A stretch of 64,000 bases of DNA from Blastococcus sp. PRF04-17 (GTDB taxonomy: Bacteria > Actinomycetota > Actinomycetes > Mycobacteriales > Geodermatophilaceae). The notes beneath the pieces were generated by a model. It ran no database searches and was not told the origin of the DNA. It worked only from the letters and a program-made list of their open reading frames with translations. The stretch covers positions 3,162,001 through 3,226,000 of the forward strand of contig NZ_CP095412.1 in the NCBI RefSeq assembly GCF_023016265.1. Reading direction: 5' to 3'. Positions 51,515-62,838 of the stretch are shown here, in pieces (the first letter of the stretch is position 1; each line of letters starts with the position of its first letter). The translations under genes were made by a program, and so were the position numbers.

Positions 51515-52371
51515 AGGTTCAGGACGGCGACGGTCGGCACGGCGAGTGCCGCCGTCAGGAGCAGCACGGCCAGCGCCGCCATCGCGACGAGCTGCAGCGC
51601 CGACCGACGGCGGGTGAGCAACAGGACAGCCGCGACCAGCACGCCGGCGACGAGGCCGCCGAGGTGGCCGAGCAACGAGACACCGGGCAGGAAGCTGATG
51701 GCCACGTTCAGGACCAGGAGCGTGAGCAGACCGCGCAGGTCCTGCCGGTGGAAGAGCAGCAGGACCGCGAGGCCGCCCAGCAGGCCGTAGATGGCCGTCG
51801 ACGCGCCCGCGACCGTCTGGTTGGGCACACCGAACAACTGGATCGCCGCCGCGCCGCCCAGCGCGGACAGCAGGTAGAGCGCGAGGAACCGCAGGCGCCC
51901 CAGCTGCCGCTCGAGCTCCGAGCCGAAGATGAGCAGCCCGAGCATGTTCATGAGCAGGTGCACCGGGCCGATGTGCAGGAAGGCCGCGGTGAACACCCGC
52001 CACCACTCGCCCAGGAAGTACACGCCGGCCGGCCACTGGGCCAGTGCCGCGAAGACCGGGCTGTCGTAGTTCTCGACGGCCGAGCTGCCCACGGTCACGG
52101 CCGAGACCGCCGTGACGAGGAACATCGCCACGTTGAGGGCGATGAGGGTGAGGGTGACCTGGCCCCACCGGCGCCCCGCCGCCTGCAGTCCGCTGGGGCG
52201 CCGGACGGGACGGACGGAGGCGTTGCCCTCCCGCACGCACTCGGGGCACTGGAACCCGACGGAGGCCGGGATCATGCATTCCGGGCAGACCAGCCGATCG
52301 CAGCGGACGCAGCGGATCCCGGTCGGCCGGTCGGGGTGCCGGTAGCAGCAGAAGGACCCCGTCCTCCCCAC
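51511..52371 (-). CDS. Rhomboid-family intramembrane serine protease
   Basis: About 286 residues from GTG 52371. A Cys/His-rich N-terminal zinc ribbon (CCYRHPDRPTGIRCVRCDRL, VCPECMIPASVGFQCPECVR) precedes a six-helix rhomboid core. The catalytic Ser is in QTVAGASTAIYGLLGGLAVL (GASTAIYG) and the His in LGHLGGLVAG; HLLMNMLGLLIFGSELER is the conserved second-helix motif. It cleaves membrane helices; the substrate is unknown. Its stop overlaps the PH-domain gene by 4 nt. Confidence 0.92.
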   Translation of the reverse strand: MGRTGSFCCYRHPDRPTGIRCVRCDRLVCPECMIPASVGFQCPECVREGNASVRPVRRPSGLQAAGRRWGQVTLTLIALNVAMFLVTAVSAVTVGSSAVENYDSPVFAALAQWPAGVYFLGEWWRVFTAAFLHIGPVHLLMNMLGLLIFGSELERQLGRLRFLALYLLSALGGAAAIQLFGVPNQTVAGASTAIYGLLGGLAVLLLFHRQDLRGLLTLLVLNVAISFLPGVSLLGHLGGLVAGVLVAAVLLLTRRRSALQLVAMAALAVLLLTAALAVPTVAVLNL

Positions 52372-52424
52372 CCCCCGCTCGCTGGGGGCGGGATCCTGGA
52401 CGGGGCCTTCGCCGGCGTTCTCCG

Positions 52425-52958
52425 TCAGCTGCGCTGCACCTCGACGGACTCGATCACGACGTCCTCGACCGGGCGGTCGTTGCGGCCGGTCGCGACCTTG
52501 GAGATGCGGTCGACGACATCGCGGCCGGCCTGGTCGGCGACCTCGCCGAAGATGGTGTGGCGGCGGTTCAGGTGCGGCGTCGGGCCGACCGTGATGAAGA
52601 ACTGGGACCCGTTGGTGCCCGGACCGGCGTTGGCCATGGCCAGGAGGTAGGGCCGATCGAACCCCAGCTCCGGGTGGAACTCGTCGCCGAACTGGTAGCC
52701 CGGACCGCCGAAGCCCTGGCCGAGCGGGTCGCCGCCCTGGATCATGAAGCCGTCGATGATCCGGTGGAAGATCGTCCCGTCGTAGAGCGGGTCGGTGGTC
52801 TTCTCGCGGGTCGCCGGATGAGTCCACTCGCGGCGGCCCTCGGCGAGGTCGGCGAAGTTGGCCACCGTCTTGGGCGCGTGGTCCGGGAACAGGTCGACGG
52901 TGATGTCGCCGTGGTTGGTGTGCAGCACCGCGCGGCGGGCGGGAGTCGATTCGGTCAC
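52425..52958 (-). CDS. ppiA: Cyclophilin-type peptidyl-prolyl cis-trans isomerase
   Basis: A 177-residue cytoplasmic cyclophilin from GTG 52958 (TESTPARRAVLHTNHGDITV). The active-site signatures are FHRIIDGFMIQGGDPLGQGF, MANAGPGTNGSQFFITVGPT and HTIFGEVADQAGRDVVDRIS. It catalyses proline isomerisation during folding. The position between the rhomboid gene and the tRNAs matches other actinobacteria. Confidence 0.95.
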   Translation of the reverse strand: MTESTPARRAVLHTNHGDITVDLFPDHAPKTVANFADLAEGRREWTHPATREKTTDPLYDGTIFHRIIDGFMIQGGDPLGQGFGGPGYQFGDEFHPELGFDRPYLLAMANAGPGTNGSQFFITVGPTPHLNRRHTIFGEVADQAGRDVVDRISKVATGRNDRPVEDVVIESVEVQRS

Positions 52959-53047
52959 GGCTCCACTCTCCCACCCCTTGGCCGACCGCGGCCGGGTGGT
53001 CCCGATCCGGGGACGCGCAGGGACGCCCACCACGACCCTCGCGCGTG

Positions 53048-53379
53048 GTGAACGGCCCATCTGCCCACGTCCCACGTCCCACGTCCCAGGTCGAGCTCTA
53101 CGCGCTGATCGGCCAGGCGACCCGGGCCGCCGGTCTGACGTTCCGCCAGCGCGGGATCCTCGTCACCGCCTCGGCGTCGGCCATCGCCGATCCGCACTGC
53201 GGACTCGGCTGGGGTGGCCGGCTGGCCGGCTGGCCCAGCGCCACGGGTCCGGACGACGTCCAGGCGCTGCGCATCGCCGTCTCCACGGTGAACGACGCGT
53301 GGGGCCGGCCTCGACGACCAGCTGCGCGCCGCGGCGCCCGGCAGCGGTCCTGGCGGCCCTCCCGCGCGGCCGGAGATAG
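53048..53379 (+). pseudogene. Possible carboxymuconolactone decarboxylase/AhpD-like remnant, frameshifted
   Basis: From GTG 53048 the frame reads VELYALIGQATRAAGLTFRQ, then ILVTASASAIADPHCGLGWG and GRLAGW, which resembles the C-terminal half of CMD/AhpD-like proteins (D-x-x-C...WG.RLA). It then appears to shift near 53303 (to AGLDDQLRAAAP) and again near 53340 (to AAVLAALPRGRR and a stop at 53379). The N-terminal CxxC half is missing. A run of CCCACGT repeats precedes it. Low confidence. Confidence 0.35.
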
Positions 53380-53410
53380 GCCGGCCGGCCGGCTGCTGCG
53401 GCCCGATGGG

Positions 53411-53483
53411 TGGAGACGAGGGGAATCGAACCCCTAACCCCCGCCTTGCAAAGGCGGTGCTCTGCCAATTGAGCTACGTCCCC
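53411..53483 (-). tRNA. tRNA-Ala (anticodon TGC)
   Basis: The reverse strand gives a complete 73-nt cloverleaf. The acceptor GGGGACG pairs with CGTCTCC (one G-T pair). Then come D-arm AGCTCAATTGGCAGAGC, anticodon stem-loop CCGCCTTTGCAAGGCGG with TGC, and T-arm AGGGGTTCGATTCCCCT; the discriminator is A. CCA is not encoded in full. Confidence 0.96.
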
Positions 53484-53543
53484 TGGATGCGGTCCCCTGG
53501 ATGCGGTCCCCTGGATGCGGTCCCCTGGATGCGGTCCCCTGGA
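53478..53543. repeat. 14-bp tandem repeat at the 5' end of tRNA-Ala
   Basis: The unit GTCCCCTGGATGCG occurs four times in exact tandem plus a partial fifth. The copy at 53478 contains the first six bases of the tRNA (GGGGAC on the transcribed strand), so each upstream copy duplicates the tRNA 5' end in the precursor leader. Confidence 0.9.
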
Positions 53544-53553
53544 GGGTTTCGCC

Positions 53554-53697
53554 TCAGCGGGTGGTCGGGTTGCTCACCGCGCCCGGGCCGCGGGTCGCCT
53601 CGTGCCAGAGGTCGGCTTCGGCCCTGCCGCCGGCGCGCTTGCGCACGGCCGCCAGGGCCCCGGCTGCGACTGCGGCGAGCGCCAGCTTCTTCAGCAC
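53554..53697 (-). CDS. DLW-39 family small protein
   Basis: A 47-residue protein from GTG 53697 with a GAGGAGG ribosome site upstream. It starts MLKKLALAAVAAGALAAVRK (one membrane helix), followed by the family motif AEADLWHEAT. These tiny actinobacterial proteins lie between the tRNA-Ile/Ala genes near gyrA. Function unknown. Confidence 0.85.
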   Translation of the reverse strand: MLKKLALAAVAAGALAAVRKRAGGRAEADLWHEATRGPGAVSNPTTR

Positions 53698-53745
53698 GCG
53701 GAGTACCTCCTCGACAGCTGGGCGCCGACGGCTCCGGCACACGGG

Positions 53746-53819
53746 TGGGCCTGGGAGGACTTGAACCTCCGGCCTCATCCTTATCAGGGATGCGCTCTAA
53801 CCGCCTGAGCTACAGGCCC
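53746..53819 (-). tRNA. tRNA-Ile (anticodon GAT)
   Basis: A 74-nt cloverleaf on the reverse strand. The acceptor GGGCCTG pairs with CAGGCCC. Then come D-arm AGCTCAGGCGGTTAGAGC, anticodon stem-loop CATCCCTGATAAGGATG with GAT, and T-arm CGGAGGTTCAAGTCCTC; the discriminator is A. It lies downstream of gyrA-DUF3566, as in other actinobacteria. Confidence 0.96.
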
Positions 53820-53910
53820 GTGAACCTCGGAAAGCCTACCTGGTGCTTGTCGGCCCCCTGCAGGGCCCCACACGAGCCTGCGAGTGGTGGGGGGAAGGGG
53901 GTCTCCTCCG

Positions 53911-54612
53911 TCAGTCGCGCTCGGAGAGCGTGAGCTCCAGCCCGCCCACCAGGTCGGAGCAGAGGTTGTAGATGAACGTCCCGACCGTGCACAGCGCGGT
54001 GAGCAGGACGATGTTGATGGCGCCGATGACGGCGGCCCCGCCGAACACGACACCCGGCGTCACCACGTCACCGGTCACCTCGTTGCCCGAGGCGCTGCCG
54101 AGCTGGCCGAAGAGGTCGTTGAGGGTGTCGAACACGCCGAGAGCGCTCAGCACCCCGTACAGCACGCCGACCGCGACCATCCAGATGAAGAACAGCGCGA
54201 TCGACAGGACCAGCGAGATCTTCAGCGCCGACCAGGTGTCGATGTGCCGCAGTTGCAGCCGCGCCCGTCGGGGGCCGCGGCCGGTCGTCCTGGCCGACCC
54301 GCGCCGACCACGGTTCTTCTCGGTGCCGTCGGGGGCCGCGGCCGCCTGAGCCGTTGACGTCTCGGCGACGAACGATCCACCCGACGGCGGGACGGCGGGG
54401 GCGCCGGCGGCGGACGGCGGCACCGGGGAACCTGACGCGGGCGGCACGGTCGCCGGGCCGGTCTGGGCGGCCCGCTGGCTGCCGGTAGTCGGGATCGCCT
54501 GGGTGGAGGAGGCCGACGGCGAACCGGCCGCCGACTCGGGCGTCGACTCCGCCGGGGCGGGATCGCCGACGCGCGCTCCGGTACGCACCGAACTCGGCGT
54601 CCGGTCGCTCAT
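53911..54612 (-). CDS. DUF3566 transmembrane protein
   Basis: A 233-residue protein. Residues 1-115 are a disordered Pro/Ala/Ser/Thr-rich segment ending in a basic patch (KNRGRRGSARTTGRGPRRAR). The DUF3566 domain (RLQLRHIDTWSALKISLVLS) has two membrane helices (ALFFIWMVAVGVLYGVLSAL, VIGAINIVLLTALCTVGTFI). It is the conserved downstream neighbour of gyrA in actinobacteria. Function unknown. Confidence 0.93.
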   Translation of the reverse strand: MSDRTPSSVRTGARVGDPAPAESTPESAAGSPSASSTQAIPTTGSQRAAQTGPATVPPASGSPVPPSAAGAPAVPPSGGSFVAETSTAQAAAAPDGTEKNRGRRGSARTTGRGPRRARLQLRHIDTWSALKISLVLSIALFFIWMVAVGVLYGVLSALGVFDTLNDLFGQLGSASGNEVTGDVVTPGVVFGGAAVIGAINIVLLTALCTVGTFIYNLCSDLVGGLELTLSERD

Positions 54613-54728
54613 GCCAGTCTCCCGTTCCCCTGCGGCGTGACCCGCTCCGTCGATCGTGTCGGACGTCGTCCTGCAGCCATCATCGTCGGCTCCGTCAACT
54701 CCTGACGGGACCGCCGCCTGTCGTAACC

Positions 54729-57197
54729 CTAGGCGTCGGGCTCGTCATTGTCCGTCGTCCGGGCGATCGCCACGATCGACACGTCCTCGGGCAAGTTCAT
54801 GAGCTTGACACCCATGGTGGCGCGGTCCTTGTTGTGCCGCACCCCGTTGACCGGCGTCCGGATCACCCCACCGCCGGACGTGATGGCGTACAGCTCGTCG
54901 CCGAGCGTGACCGCCAGGGCCCCCACGAGCGCTCCCTTGCGCGCCTTGGGGTCGGCGGTGAGCACGCCCTTGCCTCCCCGGCCCTGGTTCGGGTAGTTCT
55001 CGATGCCGGTGCGCTTGGCGTAGCCCCGCTCGGTAGCGACGAGCACGTCGACGCCCTCCTGGACGACGATCATCGACAGGAGCCGGTCGTCCCCGGTCAG
55101 CGAGATGCCGCGCACGCCCTCGGTCGCCCGGCCCATCGGCCGCAGCGCGGTGTCGTCGGCCTTGAACCGGATCGACATCGCCCGACGCGTGACCAGCAGC
55201 AGGTCGGAGTCGTCGTCGATCAGCGCGGCACCGACCAGCTCGTCCCCGTCGCGCAGGTTGATCGCGATGACGCCACCCTGGCGCGGGGAGTCGAAGTCTC
55301 CCAGCCGCGTCTTCTTGACCTGACCCTTGGCGGTGGCCAGGACCAGGTACGGGGCGACCGCGTAGTCCTTGATCTGCATGACCTGGGCGATCTTCTCGTC
55401 CGGCTGGAAGGCCAGGATGTTCGCGACGTGCTGGCCGCGCGCGGTGCGGTTGGCCTCGGGCAGCTCGTAGGCCTTGGACCGGTAGACCCGGCCCTTGTTC
55501 GTGAAGAACAGGATCCAGTCGTGGGTGGAGCCCACGAAGAAGTGATCGACGATGTCGTCCTGCTTGAGCTGGGCACCCATCACGCCCTTGCCGCCGCGGC
55601 GCTGCGAGCGGTAGAGGTCGCTCTTCGTCCGCTTGGCGTACCCGGTGCGGGTGATGGTGACGACGACCTCCTCCTCCGCGATGAGGTCCTCCATCGAGAC
55701 GTCGCCCTCGCTGGCGACGAACTGGGTACGGCGGTCGTCGCCGTACTTCTCGACGATCTCGGCCAGCTCGTCGTGGATGATCTGCCGCTGGCGCTGGGGC
55801 GACTCGAGGATCGCCTGCAGGTCGGCGATGCGGGCCTCGATCTCGGCCAGCTCGTCGAGGATCCGCTGGCGCTCGAGGGCCGCGAGCCGACGCAGCTGCA
55901 TGTCCAGGATGTGCGTCGCCTGGATCTCGTCGACGTCCAGGAGCTCCATCAGGCCGCCGCGTGCGGCGTCGGCCGACTCGCTGCCCCGGATGAGGGCGAT
56001 GACGGCGTCGAGCTGGTCGAGGGCCTTGGCCAGCCCCCGCAGGATGTGCGCGCGCTCCTCGGCCTTGCGCAGCCGGAAACGGGTCCGGCGCTGGATGACG
56101 TCGATCTGGTGGTTGACGTAGAGCCGGACGAGCTCGTCGAGCCGCAGCGTCCGGGGCACCCCGTCGACGATGGACAGCATGTTGCAGCCGAACGTCGTCT
56201 GCAGCTGGGTGTGCTTGTACAGGTTGTTCAGGACGACCTTGGCCACCGCGTCGCGGCGCAGCGTGATGACCAGGCGCCGGCCGACCCGGTCGCTGGACTC
56301 GTCGGCGATCTCGCTGATGCCCTGGAGGCGCCCCTCCTTGACCGCCTCGGCGATCGCCTCGGCGAGGTTGTCGGGGTTGACCTGGTAGGGCAGTTCGGTG
56401 ACGACGAGCTGGACGCGACCGCGGGAGTCCTCCTCCACGGTGACGACGGCGCGCATGCGCACCGAGCCGCGACCGGTCCGGTAGGCGTCCTCGATGCCGT
56501 CGCGCCCGACGATCAGGCCGTGGGTCGGGAAGTCGGGGCCCTTGATCCGCTCCATGCAGGCGGTGAGGGCCTCCTCGGGCTCGGCGTCCGGGTGCTCGAG
56601 CATCCAGAAGACCGCGGCCGCGACCTCGCGGAGGTTGTGCGGCGGCATGTTGGTCGCCATGCCGACCGCGATGCCGGCGGAGCCGTTGATCAGCAGATTG
56701 GGGATCCGCCCGGGGAGGACCAGCGGCTCGGTGTTCTTGCCGTCGTAGTTGGGCTGGAAGTCGACGGTCTCCTCGTCGATGTTGGCCAGCATCTCCATGG
56801 CCAGCGGGGTCAGCCGCGCCTCGGTGTAGCGCATGGCGGCAGCCGGATCGTTGCCCGGCGAGCCGAAATTCCCCTGCCCGTCGATGAGCGGGTAGCGCAT
56901 CGCCCACGGCTGGGCCAACCGCACGAGGGCGTCGTAGATCGCCGAGTCGCCGTGCGGGTGGTAGTTACCCATGACCTCACCGACGACGCGCGCGCACTTG
57001 ACGTAGCTGCGGTCGGGACGGAAGCCCTGGTCGTACATCGCGTAGAGCACGCGGCGGTGCACCGGCTTGAGGCCGTCGCGGACCTCGGGCAGGGCCCGGC
57101 CGACGATGACCGACATCGCGTAGTCGATGTAGCTGCGCTGCATCTCCTGCTGGAGGTCGACCGGCTCGACGCGGTCGCGGCTAGGAGTTTCGGTCAC
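54729..57197 (-). CDS. gyrA: DNA gyrase subunit A
   Basis: An 822-residue type IIA topoisomerase subunit. The N-terminal breakage-reunion domain has [20 protein letters not shown], the quinolone region [20 protein letters not shown] and the catalytic Tyr in [20 protein letters not shown]. The coiled-coil and the C-terminal beta-pinwheel ([12 protein letters not shown], the GyrA box variant; [20 protein letters not shown]) are complete. Ser (not Ala, as in M. tuberculosis) precedes AIYD in the quinolone region. Together with GyrB it introduces negative supercoils. It lies 59 nt downstream of gyrB. Confidence 0.98.
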   Translation of the reverse strand: MTETPSRDRVEPVDLQQEMQRSYIDYAMSVIVGRALPEVRDGLKPVHRRVLYAMYDQGFRPDRSYVKCARVVGEVMGNYHPHGDSAIYDALVRLAQPWAMRYPLIDGQGNFGSPGNDPAAAMRYTEARLTPLAMEMLANIDEETVDFQPNYDGKNTEPLVLPGRIPNLLINGSAGIAVGMATNMPPHNLREVAAAVFWMLEHPDAEPEEALTACMERIKGPDFPTHGLIVGRDGIEDAYRTGRGSVRMRAVVTVEEDSRGRVQLVVTELPYQVNPDNLAEAIAEAVKEGRLQGISEIADESSDRVGRRLVITLRRDAVAKVVLNNLYKHTQLQTTFGCNMLSIVDGVPRTLRLDELVRLYVNHQIDVIQRRTRFRLRKAEERAHILRGLAKALDQLDAVIALIRGSESADAARGGLMELLDVDEIQATHILDMQLRRLAALERQRILDELAEIEARIADLQAILESPQRQRQIIHDELAEIVEKYGDDRRTQFVASEGDVSMEDLIAEEEVVVTITRTGYAKRTKSDLYRSQRRGGKGVMGAQLKQDDIVDHFFVGSTHDWILFFTNKGRVYRSKAYELPEANRTARGQHVANILAFQPDEKIAQVMQIKDYAVAPYLVLATAKGQVKKTRLGDFDSPRQGGVIAINLRDGDELVGAALIDDDSDLLLVTRRAMSIRFKADDTALRPMGRATEGVRGISLTGDDRLLSMIVVQEGVDVLVATERGYAKRTGIENYPNQGRGGKGVLTADPKARKGALVGALAVTLGDELYAITSGGGVIRTPVNGVRHNKDRATMGVKLMNLPEDVSIVAIARTTDNDEPDA

Positions 57198-57256
57198 GGT
57201 TCAGATCTCCACGGTTCAGTGCAGTGCGGGGGTCGGCGCAGCGGATCGAGGACGCG

Positions 57257-59377
<2,121 letters not shown>

Positions 59378-59543
59378 TCAGCCGGTTGCTGGCGGTTTCT
59401 GCTGTCCAGGATACCGGGTGCACTGACAGGAAAGCCGCCGTCCACGCCCTGACGTCGTGTCTGCGCCACTTCCGGCTCGCTCGCCACCACCGGTGCTGCC
59501 CCAGGCGCTGACACGCCGTCCTCGACGGGCTGGCCGGGGTGCC

Positions 59544-60968
59544 CTAGTTGCGCGGGCCGGAAGGCTTCTCGCCAGCGAGGTGCCCGGGGTCGAAGTCGGG
59601 CACCCGCGCGCCGGTCCGCCGGTTCAGCAGGACCGTCACCAACCACAGGGCGATGCCGATCGCGAGCAGCACCCCGGCGATGCGGTACTGCTCCGCGGGC
59701 CGGCCTGCCCAGGGAGTGGCAAGGAACGCACAGGCGACCGCGCCCACGGCGGGCAGCACGGTCGGCGTCCGGAAGTGGTCCTCGTCGACCCGGTCGCGGC
59801 GGAGCACCAGGACGGCCACGTTGACGACGGTGAAGACGATCAGGAGGAGGAGGGCGGTGGTGCCGCCGAGCGCAGGGACGGCGCCGACGAAGGTGATCAG
59901 GCCGAACGCCAGCGCGGTGGTGAAGAGGATCGCGGGGATCGGGGTGCGTCGGCCGCGGTGCACCCGGCCCAGGAGCGGCGGCAGCACCCGCAGCTGGGCG
60001 AGGCCGTAGACCAGCCGGCTGGCCATGAGCATGTTGATGAGCGCCGTGTTGGCGACGGCGAACATCGTGATGACACCGAAGAGCCCGATCGGGAAGCCCG
60101 GGGCACCGGCTTCGACCACCTGCAGCAGCGGGGTCTCGCCCTCGCTGAGCCGGTCGGCCGGCACCAGCGCGATCGCGGAGATCGACACCAGCACGTAGAT
60201 GAGGCCGGTGAGGCCGAGGCCGAGCAGCAGGATCTTCGGGAACGTCCGACGCGGGTCCTTGGTCTCCTCGGCCATGTTCACGGAGTCCTCGAAGCCGACC
60301 ATCGCGAAGAAGGCCAGACCGGTCGCGGCGATCACCGCCGTGATCACCGATCTGTCGCCGGTGTCGAACTCGGTGACCCGCGAGAAGTCGCCGCCGCCGA
60401 CGCCGAGCGCCCAGGCCCCCACGCCGATGACGATCAGCAGCCCGGAGAGCTCGACGCACGTGAGGACGACGTTGGCCTTGACGCTCTCGCCCACGCCGCG
60501 CACGTTGACCAGCGCGACCAGGCTCATGAAGCCCAGGCCCAGCAGCGTGATGCCGATGCCGTCGGTGACGCCGAGGTCGAAGACCTTCGCGGCGTTGGCG
60601 CTGAACGCGCGGGCGGCCGTCGACGCCGACGTGATGCCGGAGCTCATCACCGCGAAGGCGACGATTAAGGTCAGGACGTGCACCCCGAAGGCCTTGTGCG
60701 TGTAGAGCGCGGCGCCGGCCGCCTGGGGGTACTTGGTGACCAGCTCGAGGTAGCTGAACGCGGTGATGAGCGCGACCAGGAAGGCGACGAGGAACGGCAG
60801 CCACACCACGCCGCCCACCTCGGCGGCGACCGTGCCGGTCAGCGCGTAGATGCCGGTGCCGAGGACGTCACCGACGATGAACAGCAGGAGCAGCCCCGGG
60901 CCCATGACCCGCTTGAGGCTGGGCTGCCCTCCGGTGGTCTCCTCGCCGGTGGCACGCACGTTCGACAT
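59544..60968 (-). CDS. APC-family amino acid permease
   Basis: A 474-residue transporter from ATG 60968 (GGGAGACC upstream). Twelve or so membrane helices are visible. APC signatures: LLLLFIVGDVLGTGIYALTG (substrate and Na site), AFAVMSSGITSASTAARAFS, LAFFAMVGFEDSVNMAEETK and DPRRTFPKILLLGLGLTGLI. It imports amino acids; the substrate is unspecified. The 241 bp between it and gyrB hold the gyrB promoter region but no gene I can support. Confidence 0.9.
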   Translation of the reverse strand: MSNVRATGEETTGGQPSLKRVMGPGLLLLFIVGDVLGTGIYALTGTVAAEVGGVVWLPFLVAFLVALITAFSYLELVTKYPQAAGAALYTHKAFGVHVLTLIVAFAVMSSGITSASTAARAFSANAAKVFDLGVTDGIGITLLGLGFMSLVALVNVRGVGESVKANVVLTCVELSGLLIVIGVGAWALGVGGGDFSRVTEFDTGDRSVITAVIAATGLAFFAMVGFEDSVNMAEETKDPRRTFPKILLLGLGLTGLIYVLVSISAIALVPADRLSEGETPLLQVVEAGAPGFPIGLFGVITMFAVANTALINMLMASRLVYGLAQLRVLPPLLGRVHRGRRTPIPAILFTTALAFGLITFVGAVPALGGTTALLLLIVFTVVNVAVLVLRRDRVDEDHFRTPTVLPAVGAVACAFLATPWAGRPAEQYRIAGVLLAIGIALWLVTVLLNRRTGARVPDFDPGHLAGEKPSGPRN

Positions 60969-61081
60969 CCGGTCTCCCGCTCGACTGAAGAAGCCGCCAC
61001 TGCCGGGCACGCCGATGGTGCTGGCTGCCCCGTGTCCGCGCGACCCGAGCGTGGGAGGCCGAGGAGCCCGAGACTGGTGCC

Positions 61082-62637
61082 ATGCCCGAGACCGGCGCCT
61101 CCCTGACCTGCCTCGTCACCGGGGCGACGGGCTACATCGGGGGCCGGCTGGTGCCCGAGCTGCTGGCGGCCGGCCACCGGGTGCGCGTGATGACCCGCTC
61201 GCCCGAACGGATCCGCGACCACCCGTGGGCGGGGGAGGTGGAGGTCGTCCGGGCCGACGCGGGGGACGCCGGGCAGGTCGCCGCCGCGTGCGCCGGCACC
61301 GACGTCGTCTACTACCTGGTCCACGCGCTCGGCTCCGGACCCGCGTTCGAGGAGACCGACCGGAGGACGGCGCGGGTGATGGCTCGGGCGGTGCGCGAGG
61401 CCGGCGTCGGCCGGCTGGTGTACCTCGGCGCCCTGGAACCCGAGGGGGAGGAGCTCTCACCGCACCTGCGCTCGCGCACCGAGGTGGCGGAGATCCTGCT
61501 CGGGTCCGGGGTGCCCACGGCGGTGCTGCGCGCCGCCGTCGTCCTCGGTTCTGGCTCCGCGTCGTTCGAGATGCTGCGCTACCTCACCGAGCGGCTGCCG
61601 GTGATGGTCACCCCCGCTGGGTGCAGAGCCGGATCCAGCCGATCGCCGTCCGGGACGTGCTGCGCTACCTGGTCGGCTGCGCGACGTTGCCGGCGTCGGT
61701 GCACCGCTGCTTCGACGTCGGCGGGCCGGACGTCATGAACTACGCGGACATGATGCAGCGGTATGCGGTCGTGGCCGGGCTGCCACGGCGCCGGATCCTG
61801 CCCGTCCCGCTCTTCAGCCCGAGTCTGTCCAGCCACTGGGTGGGACTGGTGACACCGGTGCCCGCCGGCATCGCCCGGCCGCTGGTCGAGTCGCTGCGCA
61901 ACACGGTCGTCTGCCGCGAGCACGACATCGCCGCCTACGTGCCCGACCCACCCGAAGGTCTGCTCGGGTTCGACCGCGCGGTGCAGCTGGCCCTGCAACG
62001 GGTCAAGGACCGCGCCGTGGCCACCCGATGGGCGTCGGCGTCGGTCCCCGGGGCTCCGTCCGACCCGCTGCCCACCGACCCGGACTGGGCAGGCGGCAGC
62101 CTCTACGTCGACGAGCGGACCCGCCGCGCGGCCGCGTCACCGGAGTCCCTGTGGCGGGTCGTCGAGGGCATCGGCGGGGATGCCGGCTGGTACTCGTTCC
62201 CGCTGGCGTGGCGGGTGCGCGGATGGCTCGACCGGCTGGTGGGCGGCGTGGGCCTGCGGCGCGGCCGGCGCGATCCGCACACGCTCTACGTGGGCGACGC
62301 ACTGGACTTCTGGCGGGTCGAGGAGGTCGAGCCCGGCCGGCTCCTCCGGCTGCGGGCCGAGATGCGGCTGCCCGGCCTGGCCTGGCTCGAGTTCCACGTG
62401 GAACACGACGACTCCGCGGACGGGAGACCGGGCACGCTGCTGCGCCAGCGGGCCACCTTCGCGCCGCGCGGGCTGGCCGGCCACCTCTACTGGTGGGCGG
62501 TGGCTGCCTTCCACGGCTTCGTCTTCGGCGGCATGGTCCGCGGCATGGCGCGGGCCGCTGAACGAGTGCACGCCTCGCCCGGGACGGCGTCCTCCCTCAC
62601 GGCAGAGGGTCCTCCCACACCGCCCACGCCCAGGTAG
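61082..62637 (+). CDS. NAD(P)-binding SDR-like protein with DUF2867 domain (apparent frameshift near 61615)
   Basis: The first frame has an extended SDR/NmrA-like Rossmann fold (LTCLVTGATGYIGGRLVPEL, VVYYLVHALGSGPAFEETDR, GRLVYLGALEPEGEELSPHL). At CACCCCCGCTGG (about 61608-61622) one C is missing. The next frame continues WVQSRIQPIAVRDVLRYLVG and HRCFDVGGPDVMNYADMMQR, then a C-terminal DUF2867 domain (SPESLWRVVEGIGGDAGWYS, DALDFWRVEEVEPGRLLRLR, GMVRGMARAAERV). The joined length (~518) is normal for this fusion. Function unknown. A parS-like palindrome lies inside the coding sequence. Confidence 0.82.
62391..62404. other. parS-like ParB-binding site (2)
   Basis: The perfect 14-bp palindrome GTTCCACGTGGAAC, identical to the core of the site at 31936-31949, lies within the DUF2867 coding sequence, where it encodes FHVEH. 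Its identity despite the coding context supports selection for ParB binding. Confidence 0.75.
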
Positions 62638-62642
62638 GACGC

Positions 62643-62669
62643 GCCATGATCAGGTCACCTGATCATGGC
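62643..62669. repeat. Perfect 27-nt palindrome
   Basis: GCCATGATCAGGT, a single C, then its exact complement. It lies 5 nt after the stop codon of the DUF2867 gene, with no T-run. Possible roles: bidirectional terminator, operator or dispersed repeat element. Confidence 0.8.
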
Positions 62670-62838
62670 CACCACGCCGGAGGTCACCGGTGCGCCGGCG
62701 GTCGTACTCGGCGACGATCAGCCGAAGCAGCCGGTCGACCTGCGAGGTCCGCGTCGTGAGGACGACGCCTTCGGCCGTGCGCTGCAGCAGGTACTCCTGA
62801 CATCCGTCGCCGCGGAGCCGGTCAGCGCCGCGCCCGGT
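62650..62838 (-). other. Coding-like stretch without a usable start codon, downstream of the hypothetical gene
   Basis: Directly after the stop at 62839, the same reading frame runs 62 more codons to a TGA at 62650-62652 inside the palindrome. It has GC-rich third positions and reads DGCQEYLLQRTAEGVVLTTR, then TSQVDRLLRLIVAEYDRRRT. No ATG, GTG or TTG is in position to start it. It may be readthrough, a gene with a rare start, or a remnant. Confidence 0.35.

Noticed and set aside
53478-53543. CRISPR array
   Set aside because: The repeat is a head-to-tail 14-bp unit without spacers. No CRISPR-like repeat-spacer pattern or cas gene was seen anywhere in the window.
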